From Fidelibacterota bacterium UBA7301 (GTDB lineage: Bacteria > Fidelibacterota > Marinisomatia > Marinisomatales > TCS55): a DNA stretch of 11,169 bases. Positions 1-7,903 of this stretch are shown piece after piece. The first letter of the stretch is position 1. The number at the start of each line of letters is the position of its first letter. Where the stretch lies: assembly GCA_002471845.1 (NCBI GenBank), contig DKQT01000026.1, forward strand, positions 1 to 11,169, written 5' to 3'. A program made the position numbers and the translations under genes. The notes beneath the pieces are model-generated. The model was given only the letters and a program-made list of their open reading frames with translations, made no database searches and was not told where the DNA came from.

Positions 1-57
1 GAACTCCCGACTTCCTCCTTGTAAGGGAGGCACTCTGACCAGCTGAGTTAAACGCCC
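1..57 (-). tRNA. tRNA-Val (anticodon UAC), 3' part cut by the window edge
   Basis: The minus strand from 57 down to 1 folds as the first 57 nucleotides of a tRNA. It has acceptor strand GGGCGTT, a TA spacer, D-stem ACTC/GAGT around the loop AGCTGGTCA, anticodon stem CCTCC/GGAGG around the loop CTTACAA, variable region AAGTC, and the start of the T arm (GGGAG then TTC). The loop puts TAC at positions 34-36, which reads valine GUA/GUG codons. The rest of the T arm, the 3' acceptor strand and any CCA lie beyond the edge. It starts 17 bases after the lon stop codon on the same strand, with no terminator visible between them, so it may be reached by lon read-through. Confidence 0.93.
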
Positions 58-74
58 TAAATTACGGCGCGAAA

Positions 75-2498
75 TTAGGCTACTTTTTTCGTTTTTGAAG
101 TAGCCTTTTTGATCGTTTTCTTGCGCCCGTTCAATCCAGGTAATGCTACATCGATTACATCCATCATTTCTTTCGCAAAATGAAAATCCAAATCTTTCTT
201 GATATGCTCTGGAATGTCTTCCAGATCTTTACGGTTATGGTCTGGTAAAATAATAGTCTTGATCCCAGAGCGGTGAGCTGCAGTTACCTTTTCTTTCACT
301 CCACCAATAGGCAGCACATTCCCCCGCAGGGTGATTTCCCCGGTCATGGCTACCTTATCTTCAACCGATTTTCCCATCAGCAAAGAAACAATGGCGGTAA
401 ACATACTGACACCGGCTGAAGGGCCATCTTTCGGGATCGCACCCGCAGGTACATGTACATGGATATCGGTTTCCTTGTTGAAATCCTCGTCCAGCCCCAG
501 GATATCCGTATGAGACCTTACATAAGTCATTGCGGCGGTGGCTGATTCTTTCATCACATCGCCCAGTTGCCCAGTAAGAGTCAAGGTACCTTTTCCTTTC
601 ATTTTGGAAGCTTCCACAAAGAGAATATCTCCACCGGCAGCTGTCCAAGCTAATCCAGTGACAACACCTGGTTTTGTTGTCCTTTCCGCAATTTCAGAAT
701 AGAAACGGGGCGCACCAAGATATTCAGTAACTTTCTTTTTGTTAACGCGGACTTTTTTCGATTTTTTTTCAACCTGATCGCGAGCCACTTTCCGAAATAC
801 ATTAGCAATTTCCCGTTCCAAGTTTCGGACACCTGCTTCCCGGGTATATGAATTAATCAATTCCTTAACTCCCTTTTCATCCAGTGTAACATCTTTCTTC
901 GTGAGGCCGTTTTCTTCCAGCTGTTTGGGGATTAAATGTCGTTTTGCAATTTGGACTTTTTCATCTTCAATATAACCAGAGAAATCAATGATTTCCATGC
1001 GATCTTTCAAGGCCGGCGGAATGGGATCCTGGTAATTTGCTGTGGCAATAAACATAACTTTGCTCAAGTCAAAATCCACTTCCAGGTAATGATCGTTAAA
1101 GGTATTATTTTGTTCCGGATCCAATACTTCCAGCAAAGCGGAGGAAGGATCGCCGCGGAAGTCCATTCCCAACTTATCAATTTCATCCAGCATAAATACC
1201 GGGTTATTGGTGCCGGCTTTTTTCAAATACTGAATGATTCGGCCCGGCAGAGCACCAATATAAGTTCGACGGTGGCCGCGAATCTCCGCTTCATCCCTTA
1301 CACCCCCTAAAGAAATGCGAACGAATTTTCTTCCCATCGAACGAGCGATTGATTGACCTAGCGATGTTTTACCTACTCCTGGAGGCCCTGCAAAACAAAG
1401 AATCGGTCCCCGGATTCCGCCTTCGGGATCCTTTTTCATTTTCAGCGCCCGCACCGCTAAATACTCCAAAATTCTTTCTTTGACTTTTTCCAATCCATAA
1501 TGGTCTTCATCTAGGATTGTTTGGGCGCCTTTGACGTCAATTGTATCTTCCGAGGACTTGGACCAGGGTAGTTCTGTGAGCCAGTCCAGGTAAGTACGGG
1601 AAACGGTATATTCCGGCGATTGAGAAGGAATTTTTGATAGGCGGTCTAATTCTTTTAGGGCCACTTTTTCCGCTTCTTCAGGCATCTTCGCTTCCTTAAT
1701 CGCATCCTCGATTTCCTTCAATTCCACCTGGGATTCATCCTCGCCCAATTCCCGCTTGATGGCTTTCATTTGTTCCCGAAGGTAATATTCCCGCTGGGAT
1801 TTAGCGATTTCATCGTGCACTTCGGTCTGGATCTCTTCACCCAATTTTATGCGCTGGATTTCCTTGGTTAAAATTTTGATCGCTTTTTCCACTCGCTTTT
1901 TGACATCCAACTCTTCCAACACATCCTGCTTTTCGGGATTGGGAACGGTAAGGAGTGAAACAGTTCGGTCAGCCAAGCGGGCCGGTTTCTGAATGTTGGA
2001 TAACATCCCCGTATGTTCTTCACTCAAGTTGGGCGCCACCTTGATCAAGTCACTGAAAACCTGGCGTAAATTGTTACCCAGGGCATCCAGTTCAATATCA
2101 TCCCCCGTCGCCTTATCAGCCATTCGCTGAACAGCCGCGCGGTAATAAGGTTCACTTTCTTTAAATGATAAAATCTTAACCCGGTCAATCCCCTGGACGA
2201 TAGCGGATTTACTGTTGTCGGGCATATCAAATACTTTGAGTACTACCGCCAGGGTTCCAAATGAATACAGGTCTTCCGGGCTGGGGTCTTCAATGGAACC
2301 ATCTTCCTGGGCCACCACAACAATGTGCTTGCTTTGCGGCGGTAGTTCATTGATCAATTTCAGGGATTTATCGCGGCCGATATAAATCGGTATAACCTGC
2401 TGGGGGAATAACACCGTATTCCGTAGGGGCATAACAGGAAAAGATTCGCTTTCTTCCAGCAAATCTTCGTTTAAATCTTTATCAAATTCGTCACTCAT
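75..2498 (-). CDS. lon: ATP-dependent Lon protease (LonA type)
   Basis: Lon is a cytoplasmic AAA+ serine protease that degrades misfolded and short-lived regulatory proteins. At 807 residues this has the usual LonA length and layout. The N-terminal substrate domain begins near FPVMPLRNTVLFP (residue 20), followed by a charged helical segment at about 200-290. The AAA+ domain has Walker A GPPGVGKT at 371-378 and Walker B VFMLDEIDK at 434-442. The C-terminal protease domain has the Ser-Lys dyad: S694 in DGPSAG and K737 in GGVKEK, exactly 43 residues apart as in the E. coli enzyme. The C-terminus ends in a lysine-rich tail after about residue 790, which is not needed for catalysis. The ATG start is supported by AAGGA five bases upstream. 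The gene has its own leader downstream of a probable terminator, so it is likely a separate transcription unit from the lipoate operon. Confidence 0.99.
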   Translation of the reverse strand: MSDEFDKDLNEDLLEESESFPVMPLRNTVLFPQQVIPIYIGRDKSLKLINELPPQSKHIVVVAQEDGSIEDPSPEDLYSFGTLAVVLKVFDMPDNSKSAIVQGIDRVKILSFKESEPYYRAAVQRMADKATGDDIELDALGNNLRQVFSDLIKVAPNLSEEHTGMLSNIQKPARLADRTVSLLTVPNPEKQDVLEELDVKKRVEKAIKILTKEIQRIKLGEEIQTEVHDEIAKSQREYYLREQMKAIKRELGEDESQVELKEIEDAIKEAKMPEEAEKVALKELDRLSKIPSQSPEYTVSRTYLDWLTELPWSKSSEDTIDVKGAQTILDEDHYGLEKVKERILEYLAVRALKMKKDPEGGIRGPILCFAGPPGVGKTSLGQSIARSMGRKFVRISLGGVRDEAEIRGHRRTYIGALPGRIIQYLKKAGTNNPVFMLDEIDKLGMDFRGDPSSALLEVLDPEQNNTFNDHYLEVDFDLSKVMFIATANYQDPIPPALKDRMEIIDFSGYIEDEKVQIAKRHLIPKQLEENGLTKKDVTLDEKGVKELINSYTREAGVRNLEREIANVFRKVARDQVEKKSKKVRVNKKKVTEYLGAPRFYSEIAERTTKPGVVTGLAWTAAGGDILFVEASKMKGKGTLTLTGQLGDVMKESATAAMTYVRSHTDILGLDEDFNKETDIHVHVPAGAIPKDGPSAGVSMFTAIVSLLMGKSVEDKVAMTGEITLRGNVLPIGGVKEKVTAAHRSGIKTIILPDHNRKDLEDIPEHIKKDLDFHFAKEMMDVIDVALPGLNGRKKTIKKATSKTKKVA

Positions 2499-2503
2499 GA
2501 CAT

Positions 2504-2508
2504 TCCTT
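2504..2508 (-). promoter_or_regulatory. lon ribosome binding site
   Basis: AAGGA lies five bases before the lon ATG, downstream of a run of A residues. It supports the annotated start. There is no alternative in-frame ATG nearby with a better site. Confidence 0.6.
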
Positions 2509-2570
2509 TTTTAGTCAGACAGATAGGAGTCAAACCATGTGCCAATACTAATACTTTGCTTATATGACGT

Positions 2571-2608
2571 AAAAACGCCGATATTTTGTGTATTCTCTGC
2601 CATATCGG
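2571..2608 (-). terminator. Probable Rho-independent terminator after the lipoate/E1-E2 operon
   Basis: On the minus strand, two bases past the cytochrome stop codon, CCGATAT (2602-2608) pairs perfectly with ATATCGG (2578-2584) around a 17-base loop. CG and five T residues (2571-2575) follow. The 7-bp stem is short and the loop long, so termination may be partial. The position between the last operon gene and lon is what a terminator would predict. Confidence 0.5.
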
Positions 2609-2609
2609 G

Positions 2610-2924
2610 TCACTTTGGCGGAATATGACAAGAAACACAATTTTCACGAAATTCGTGGACCATTTTCTTTACTATTACCGGTCCGGACCCAAAATTCATC
2701 TCCCTTTCGGTAGCATGGCATTTCAAACAGGTGCTTTCATCAATGTACTGCATATGGTCCACAAAGTTCGAAAGTTTGGGGGGCACTATTCCATCCACCA
2801 GGATCAATGGGGCTTCATCAACGGCGATTTCCGGTTCCGCCACCTGGTCCTCATAGATCATCCAAACCAGAATCAATCCGGCAGTTACAACTAACCCGTA
2901 AATCAGGTTTTTATTTTGATTCAT
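2610..2924 (-). CDS. Membrane-anchored dihaem c-type cytochrome, NapB-like
   Basis: This small protein (104 residues) starts with MNQNKN and then one hydrophobic segment at about residues 7-23. The rest should be held on the outer face of the cytoplasmic membrane. Two haem c attachment motifs are visible, CLKCH at 66-70 and CVSCH at 96-100, with H57 and H90 as likely distal ligands (bis-His haems). The order His, CxxCH, His, CxxCH and the end CHIPPK resemble NapB, the small dihaem subunit of periplasmic nitrate reductase, whose C-terminal motif is typically CxxCHVPQ. No napA or other reductase gene is present in the window. The ATG overlaps the lipA stop as ATGA, so translation is probably coupled to lipA. 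It is the last gene before a probable terminator. The electron-carrier role is well supported, but the redox partner is unknown. Haem attachment would require a cytochrome c maturation system elsewhere. Confidence 0.85.
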   Translation of the reverse strand: MNQNKNLIYGLVVTAGLILVWMIYEDQVAEPEIAVDEAPLILVDGIVPPKLSNFVDHMQYIDESTCLKCHATEREMNFGSGPVIVKKMVHEFRENCVSCHIPPK

Positions 2925-3796
2925 GATGCTGCTTTGGCTAAACGCGCCTGTTCATCCGCATGGTATGAACTCCGCACCAAAGAACCCGATTCCACCGCCC
3001 GGAATCCCAAGTCCATGCCGATCCTTTTGTAAGCCTCAAATTCTTCATCTTCAACATAACGGATGACAGGCAAATGTTTAATTGTCGGCTGTAAATACTG
3101 GCCGATAGTAAAAATTTCAACACCCAGATCCGCCACTTCCTTCATAGTAGCCACAACTTCAGTAGTTGTTTCACCCAAACCAACCATCATGCCTGTTTTG
3201 GTCAGTAAACCATAATCCACTGAGTGCTTTAGTACATCCAGGCTGCGGGACCAAACAGCCTGGGCTCGGACCTGGCGGCTGATACGTTCCACGCATTCTA
3301 CATTATGGGAAAATATTTCGGGTCCCACTTCAAACACAGTTTCCAGCGCCGGGCAGTATCCCTGAAAGTCCGGAGTCAATACTTCTACTGTACAGTCCGG
3401 CACATAATGATGGATCTGGCGGATAGTTTCGGCCCAAATCGCCGCGCCAAAATCACCTTTGAGATCATCTCTGTCCACCGAAGTAACCACCACGTGGCGC
3501 AAATTCATTTTCTTCACCGCCATGGCTGTACGCACCGGTTCCATTTCATCTACGCCGATTGGTTTTCCTGTTTGCACTGAGCAGAATCCACAGGCGCGGG
3601 TGCAAATATCTCCCAGAATCATGATTGTGGCTGTACCCCTGCCCCAGCATTCATAAATATTCGGACAGCGCGCTTCCTCACAGACAGTATTGAGTCTGTT
3701 GGTGGTAACCGCATCTTGGACAAACTTATATTCGTCCCCATATTGCAAGCGGATCTTGGGCTTTCCGGCGGCGGTTCTTTTAATTGTTGTTTCCAT
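2921..3796 (-). CDS. lipA: Lipoyl synthase (radical SAM)
   Basis: LipA inserts two sulfur atoms at C6 and C8 of protein-bound octanoyl groups, completing the lipoyl cofactor made by the LipB route. The 291-residue protein has the auxiliary iron-sulfur cluster motif CEEARCPNIYEC (C39, C44, C50), the radical-SAM motif CTRACGFC (C65, C69, C72) and the C-terminal RSSYHA at 275-280, whose serine ligates the auxiliary cluster. All diagnostic residues are present. The ATG shares a base with the stop of the methyltransferase gene (TAATG), and its own TGA overlaps the cytochrome start (ATGA). No clear Shine-Dalgarno sequence precedes the start, consistent with translational coupling. The likely substrate is the octanoylated lysine of the E2 encoded two genes upstream. 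Confidence 0.98.
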   Translation of the reverse strand: METTIKRTAAGKPKIRLQYGDEYKFVQDAVTTNRLNTVCEEARCPNIYECWGRGTATIMILGDICTRACGFCSVQTGKPIGVDEMEPVRTAMAVKKMNLRHVVVTSVDRDDLKGDFGAAIWAETIRQIHHYVPDCTVEVLTPDFQGYCPALETVFEVGPEIFSHNVECVERISRQVRAQAVWSRSLDVLKHSVDYGLLTKTGMMVGLGETTTEVVATMKEVADLGVEIFTIGQYLQPTIKHLPVIRYVEDEEFEAYKRIGMDLGFRAVESGSLVRSSYHADEQARLAKAAS

Positions 3797-4620
3797 TAAT
3801 TCACTTTTTGAAATAGGTAAATCATATAGCGTTTATACTTTCTGAATTCATCACTGTCAACCAGCGAAAGCTGTTTCATTTTGGCGCCTACTTTTTTACC
3901 AAATGCTTTTTTCAGGATTTTCAGGATAAAGGGATGACTCTTATCCATATAATTGGATGAGAACTCGACTGTCGGATAAATAAACCGCTCCAGGAATGCT
4001 TTGGTCCCGTCGAGAGTGGGCATCGTATTATCCGTCTGGTCGTATTCACGAATGAGCTTAAATCCATATTTTTCGGCAATTTTCATGTAATTATTTTCGT
4101 CATGCGCCGCCTTGATATGCCAATCACCGCTGCCGTCATTGTGGTGTAAAAAATAATCGGAAGCCAATAGGTAACCGCCATCCCGAATCGTTTTCCGGGC
4201 TGTAATCCAACCGAGCTCAATTTGAATGTAACAGACGCTTTCACTTTCAAGGACAAGGTCATATTGTTTCTCCGGCTCGAAACTCTCAAACTTGGTTCGA
4301 TGAAATTTGACTTCTCCATTGTATTTCTCGGCAAAGACCTTTTCCTGGTATTCGTCGGGAGAAAGGGCTTCCACTTGGTATCCCCTGGAAAGAAGATAAC
4401 TAGAATTGCCCCCGATACCGGCACCCACATCCAGGATCGTTTTAACATCCTCCGGGATGAAGGACGCCAAATGTTCAATATATCGTTCCTGGGCAGCCAC
4501 CATTTCATCCAATGTAATTTCATCGGTATTTACCGCTTCAGGGTTATCCCAAAATCCATAATGGAGATAAGGGGACCGAATGGATTCAGAATACAGTTTC
4601 AATACATGATCGATGGGCAT
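3796..4620 (-). CDS. Class I SAM-dependent methyltransferase of unknown substrate
   Basis: The 274-residue protein is a Rossmann-fold methyltransferase. SAM-binding motif I is ILDVGAGIGGNS at 62-73, preceded by an N-terminal cap containing HYGFWD at 20-25, a pattern seen in small-molecule methyltransferases of the tocopherol/sterol/sugar type. A post-I acidic region and the DLVLESESV strand (121-129) follow. The C-terminal third, with many basic residues at 234-270, is probably the substrate-binding part. No signal peptide or membrane span is seen. The start overlaps the E2 stop (TGATG), and the stop overlaps the lipA start (TAATG), so it is embedded in the lipoate/E1-E2 operon. AGGA lies 11 bases before the start and is weak. 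The methyltransferase fold is secure, the substrate is not, and I do not recognise a precise subfamily. Confidence 0.85.
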   Translation of the reverse strand: MPIDHVLKLYSESIRSPYLHYGFWDNPEAVNTDEITLDEMVAAQERYIEHLASFIPEDVKTILDVGAGIGGNSSYLLSRGYQVEALSPDEYQEKVFAEKYNGEVKFHRTKFESFEPEKQYDLVLESESVCYIQIELGWITARKTIRDGGYLLASDYFLHHNDGSGDWHIKAAHDENNYMKIAEKYGFKLIREYDQTDNTMPTLDGTKAFLERFIYPTVEFSSNYMDKSHPFILKILKKAFGKKVGAKMKQLSLVDSDEFRKYKRYMIYLFQKVN

Positions 4621-5897
4621 CAGCTAAGGTTTCCTAAATCCATGGTTTCAAGATTCTGGCGAACAGTTTCGATGAATTGACTTCCGCCGGCGCCGTCCAC
4701 CAGGCGGTGATCAAATCCTAAGGATAGGAACATCATACTTTTGATGCCAATCGTATCCCCTTCATCGGTCTCGATCACTACCGGCCGTTTTTTCACGGCA
4801 CCTACCCCGAGGATGCCCACATTGGGCTGATTAATTATAGGTGTTCCTATGGTCACATTAAAGACCCCGAAATTAGAAATGGAAAAGGTGGAACCCTGGA
4901 GTTCATCTGGTTTCAATTGTTTATTCCTGGTTCTCAATGCCATATCCCTCACTTTACGGCAAAGGCCGAGGAAATTCAGTTCTTCACATTTCGCCAGCAC
5001 GGGAACCATAAGACCCTTTTCCATTGCCACGGCCATGCCGATATTCACATTTTTATGGTAAACAATGGCAGACCCATCTATGGATGCATTCACATCGGGA
5101 TAAGCATTCAAGGCCTTGACACAACCCTGGATGATGAAAGGTGTATAAGTGAGGTTAAATCCCTCCTTTTTATAAAAAGTATCACCTTGGGAATCCACAT
5201 AATTAACGACGGCGGTCATATCCACTTCCGTCAAGACATACACATGGGCCGAGGTATCAATACTGGCCCGCATATGATCGGCGATCAGTTTGCGCATATG
5301 ATCCATTTCCACCCTAGCTTCTTCTCCGATAAACGTCGGCGCAGGCGATGGAGCACCGGTCAATGGCTGCCCTTTCGGGATTGGTGCCGCAATGCGTGTT
5401 TCCAGGTATTTTAGTATATCCACTTTGGTTACCCGACCGCTTTTGCCGGTGCCAAGAACGGTCATCAATTCCTCTATACCAATATTATTTTCGGCGGCAA
5501 TTTTATTGACCACCGGGGTAAAAAATTTCTTTTCTCCAGAAATTGGCATGGGCACCGGAGATGCTGCCGGCTCGGGAACTTCTACAGGTTTTTCTTCAAC
5601 AGGCTTGGCAGGCGGCTCCTCTTCTGGGGGTGCTTTTTTAACCGGTTCAGCCGAATCGGCATCTGTTTCCACGCGGGCGATTAGCGCACCAACATCCAAG
5701 ACATCATTGGATTCCGCCAGGATTTCCACCAGGATTCCAGCGGTTGGACTTGGAATTTCTGAATTCACTTTATCGGTACCGATTTCCAGCAGGATTTCAT
5801 CCAATTCTATGGCATCACCCACTTTTTTACACCATTCGATGATGGTGCCTTCGGTAATGGATTCACCCATTTTTGGCATGACAATATCTACGATCAT
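4620..5897 (-). CDS. Dihydrolipoamide acyltransferase, E2 of a 2-oxoacid dehydrogenase complex (probably branched-chain)
   Basis: This is the core subunit that carries acyl groups from E1 to CoA on a swinging lipoyl arm. The single lipoyl domain spans residues 1-77, with lipoyl-lysine K43 in GTDKVN. A Pro/Ala/Glu-rich flexible linker covers about 78-122. The peripheral-subunit-binding domain spans about 125-167 (start FTPVVNKIAAE, including GTGKSGRVTKVDI), and a second linker leads to the catalytic acyltransferase domain at about 190-425. The active-site motif is FDHRLVDG (H397, D401). At 425 residues with one lipoyl domain it fits the branched-chain or broad-specificity E2 group better than multi-lipoyl pyruvate E2. 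GGAG sits five bases before the start, which overlaps the E1 stop (TGATG). The partner E1 is directly upstream, and both lipoylation enzymes flank the pair. Exact substrate specificity is inferred. Confidence 0.95.
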   Translation of the reverse strand: MIVDIVMPKMGESITEGTIIEWCKKVGDAIELDEILLEIGTDKVNSEIPSPTAGILVEILAESNDVLDVGALIARVETDADSAEPVKKAPPEEEPPAKPVEEKPVEVPEPAASPVPMPISGEKKFFTPVVNKIAAENNIGIEELMTVLGTGKSGRVTKVDILKYLETRIAAPIPKGQPLTGAPSPAPTFIGEEARVEMDHMRKLIADHMRASIDTSAHVYVLTEVDMTAVVNYVDSQGDTFYKKEGFNLTYTPFIIQGCVKALNAYPDVNASIDGSAIVYHKNVNIGMAVAMEKGLMVPVLAKCEELNFLGLCRKVRDMALRTRNKQLKPDELQGSTFSISNFGVFNVTIGTPIINQPNVGILGVGAVKKRPVVIETDEGDTIGIKSMMFLSLGFDHRLVDGAGGSQFIETVRQNLETMDLGNLS

Positions 5898-7903
5898 CAG
5901 TACTCCAGTAATTCTTTTAATACAGTTTGAATATTACCGGTTTGGGGAAGAATTTCCTCTTCCAATAACCAGTTGAATGGTACATGGCTGTCCGCTGAGC
6001 CCACCCGTTTAATCGGCCCATCCAAATCTTCAAAATGGCGGTCAGCAATGATGGCAGCGATTTCTGCCCCCGGGCCGTTGGTTAAATTATCCTCATGGAC
6101 CACCAATACTTTACCCGTTTTTTCAATGGATTGCCCAATAGTCCCATGGTCTAACGGATTTAAAGTTCGCAGGTCGATAATCTCCACGAGCCTCGGATCG
6201 ATTCCTTCTTTTTTCACCGCTTCAATAGATTTCTGCACCATGGCTCCCCAGGTCAGGATCGTCAAAACGGATCCTTCCTGGACAATTCGCGCCTTGCCAA
6301 AAGGCAGGATATAATTTTCGTCCGGCTCGGGAGTGGCGGCGAATCCCTGGCGGTATATTCCCTTATGTTCCAGGAACAGGACAGGATCATCCATACGGCA
6401 GGCTGCTTTCAGAAGGCCCTTTGCATCAGCAGCATTGGAAGGATAGGCAATCCGAATCCCCGGCATATGCAAAAAATATCCATCAATGGACTGACTGTGA
6501 CAAAGACCGCCGTGAATATACCCACCCACAGGAACGCGTATCACAACCGGGCAGCTCCACATGTTGTTGGAACGGTAACGCATGGACGCTAATTCATTGC
6601 GAATTTGCATCATGGCTGTCCAGATATAGTCCGCAAACTGAATTTCAATCACCGGCCGCCATCCTGAACAGGACATACCAATGGCCGTCCCTACAATAGA
6701 TGCCTCTGCCAGAGGTGAATTGAACACCCGCGCTTTTCCATATTTATTGGTTAGTCCACGGGTAGCGGTAAAAACACCCCCTTTAGGATCAGCCACATCC
6801 TCCCCGAAAATCACCATTTTATCATTTCGTTCCATTTCTTCAGAAAGGGCATGATTGATGGCATCAATCAAAACAACTTTTTCACTGATTTCTTTAAATT
6901 TCGTCTCATCCAATCCCGGTTCGTGGGAATAATTAAAATCCATGGCTGAGGACTTATCCGGGTGAGGCTGTTGTTCCGCCCATTCTGCTTCTTCATCCAC
7001 CTGGTTATGTACCTCATTGCGAATTTTATCAAATTCTTTTTGAGTTATCATCTTCCCTTTTATACATGCTTCTTCGAAGCGAAGTATGGGATCTCTTTTT
7101 TTATCGGCCTCCAGGTCTTCTTCCGTGCGGTATTTACGCTGGTCATCAGAAGAGGAATGGGGCAGCAATCGCACAACATTGGACACAATTACGGATGGCC
7201 CTTTCCCCCGCCTTGCCCTTTCAACTGCATTTTGAAATGCTAAATCCGTTTCGAAAAAGTCTGTGCCATCTACATTAAACCGTGCCAGGTTTTGATAACC
7301 GGAAACCATAGAATAAACAGAACCACCGGAGGTTTGTTCAGAAATATGAACACTGATAGCATATTCATTATCTTCCACATGAAAAATGACAGGGAGTTTT
7401 TCCCGGCTGGCCCAGTTCAGGGCTTCATGAAATTCACCCTGGCTGGTGGTCCCTTCCCCGGAAGATACATAAACCACCTCTTTCTTTTTTTCCCATTTGC
7501 GAGTTAAAGCTGAACCGACCGCTTGGAGATATTGTGTGCCTGTGGGACTGGACTGACTAACAATCCTCAATGACCTATTACTGAAATGTTGGGGCAATTG
7601 CCTCCCCCCGGAGTTTGGATCATCCCTCCTTGCGAAAAAGGCCAGGAGATGGTCCTTACTGTCAACACCCAATCCGCTTGTTAATGCCGCATCCCGGTAA
7701 TAGGGATAAAACCAATCTTCACCGGGTTTGAAATTGGATGCAGCCGCCAACTGCGCCGCCTCATGGCCGGAACAAGCCATATGAAAAAAGGACTTTCCCT
7801 GGCGGATCAGGATCATCATTTTTTCGTCCAGCCGCCGGGCCAATACCATTTTTCGGTAAACGTTTAATAATTCTTTTTTCTGGAATCCGTGGAGCCTGGG
7901 CAT
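5897..7903 (-). CDS. Fused alpha-beta E1 of a 2-oxoacid dehydrogenase, branched-chain (2-oxoisovalerate) type
   Basis: This thiamine-diphosphate enzyme decarboxylates a 2-oxoacid and passes the acyl group to the lipoyl arm of E2. Both E1 subunits are in one 668-residue chain. The alpha-like part covers about 1-330, with the ThDP/Mg motif GEG at 149-151 running to DN at 178-179. Its loop HSSSDDQRKYR (249-259) resembles the HSTSDD loop of branched-chain E1 alpha. The beta-like part covers about 340-668, with the ThDP glutamate in FGEDV (E368) and the HSQS motif (469-472) of branched-chain and pyruvate E1 beta. There is no frameshift at the junction, so this is a true fusion, as in many Bacteroidota-type genomes. 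AGGAG lies seven bases before the ATG, which overlaps the lipB stop (TAATG). The E1 assignment is firm. A branched-chain rather than pyruvate substrate is likely but inferred. Confidence 0.95.
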   Translation of the reverse strand: MPRLHGFQKKELLNVYRKMVLARRLDEKMMILIRQGKSFFHMACSGHEAAQLAAASNFKPGEDWFYPYYRDAALTSGLGVDSKDHLLAFFARRDDPNSGGRQLPQHFSNRSLRIVSQSSPTGTQYLQAVGSALTRKWEKKKEVVYVSSGEGTTSQGEFHEALNWASREKLPVIFHVEDNEYAISVHISEQTSGGSVYSMVSGYQNLARFNVDGTDFFETDLAFQNAVERARRGKGPSVIVSNVVRLLPHSSSDDQRKYRTEEDLEADKKRDPILRFEEACIKGKMITQKEFDKIRNEVHNQVDEEAEWAEQQPHPDKSSAMDFNYSHEPGLDETKFKEISEKVVLIDAINHALSEEMERNDKMVIFGEDVADPKGGVFTATRGLTNKYGKARVFNSPLAEASIVGTAIGMSCSGWRPVIEIQFADYIWTAMMQIRNELASMRYRSNNMWSCPVVIRVPVGGYIHGGLCHSQSIDGYFLHMPGIRIAYPSNAADAKGLLKAACRMDDPVLFLEHKGIYRQGFAATPEPDENYILPFGKARIVQEGSVLTILTWGAMVQKSIEAVKKEGIDPRLVEIIDLRTLNPLDHGTIGQSIEKTGKVLVVHEDNLTNGPGAEIAAIIADRHFEDLDGPIKRVGSADSHVPFNWLLEEEILPQTGNIQTVLKELLEY

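Noticed and set aside
2586..2894. A 102-codon plus-strand frame opposite the cytochrome gene
   Set aside because: The minus strand carries two CxxCH motifs, a membrane anchor and an operon overlap, while the plus-strand product has no recognisable features.
4222..4680. A 152-codon plus-strand reading frame opposite the methyltransferase gene
   Set aside because: It lies wholly antisense to clear coding sequence across the E2-methyltransferase junction and shows no recognisable motif. The same holds for the other long plus-strand frames (936-1310, 4917-5414, 5392-5976, 7738-8232).
5897..7903. E1 ThDP motif reads GEG...DN instead of GDG...NN
   Set aside because: Branched-chain-type E1 alpha chains often have GEG, and the metal-ligand asparagine is present, so this looks like normal family variation, not loss of function.
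5897..7903. Possible frameshift or assembly join fusing separate E1 alpha and beta genes
   Set aside because: The frame is continuous through a natural interdomain segment, and alpha-beta fused E1 proteins of this size are known, so it is a true fusion.
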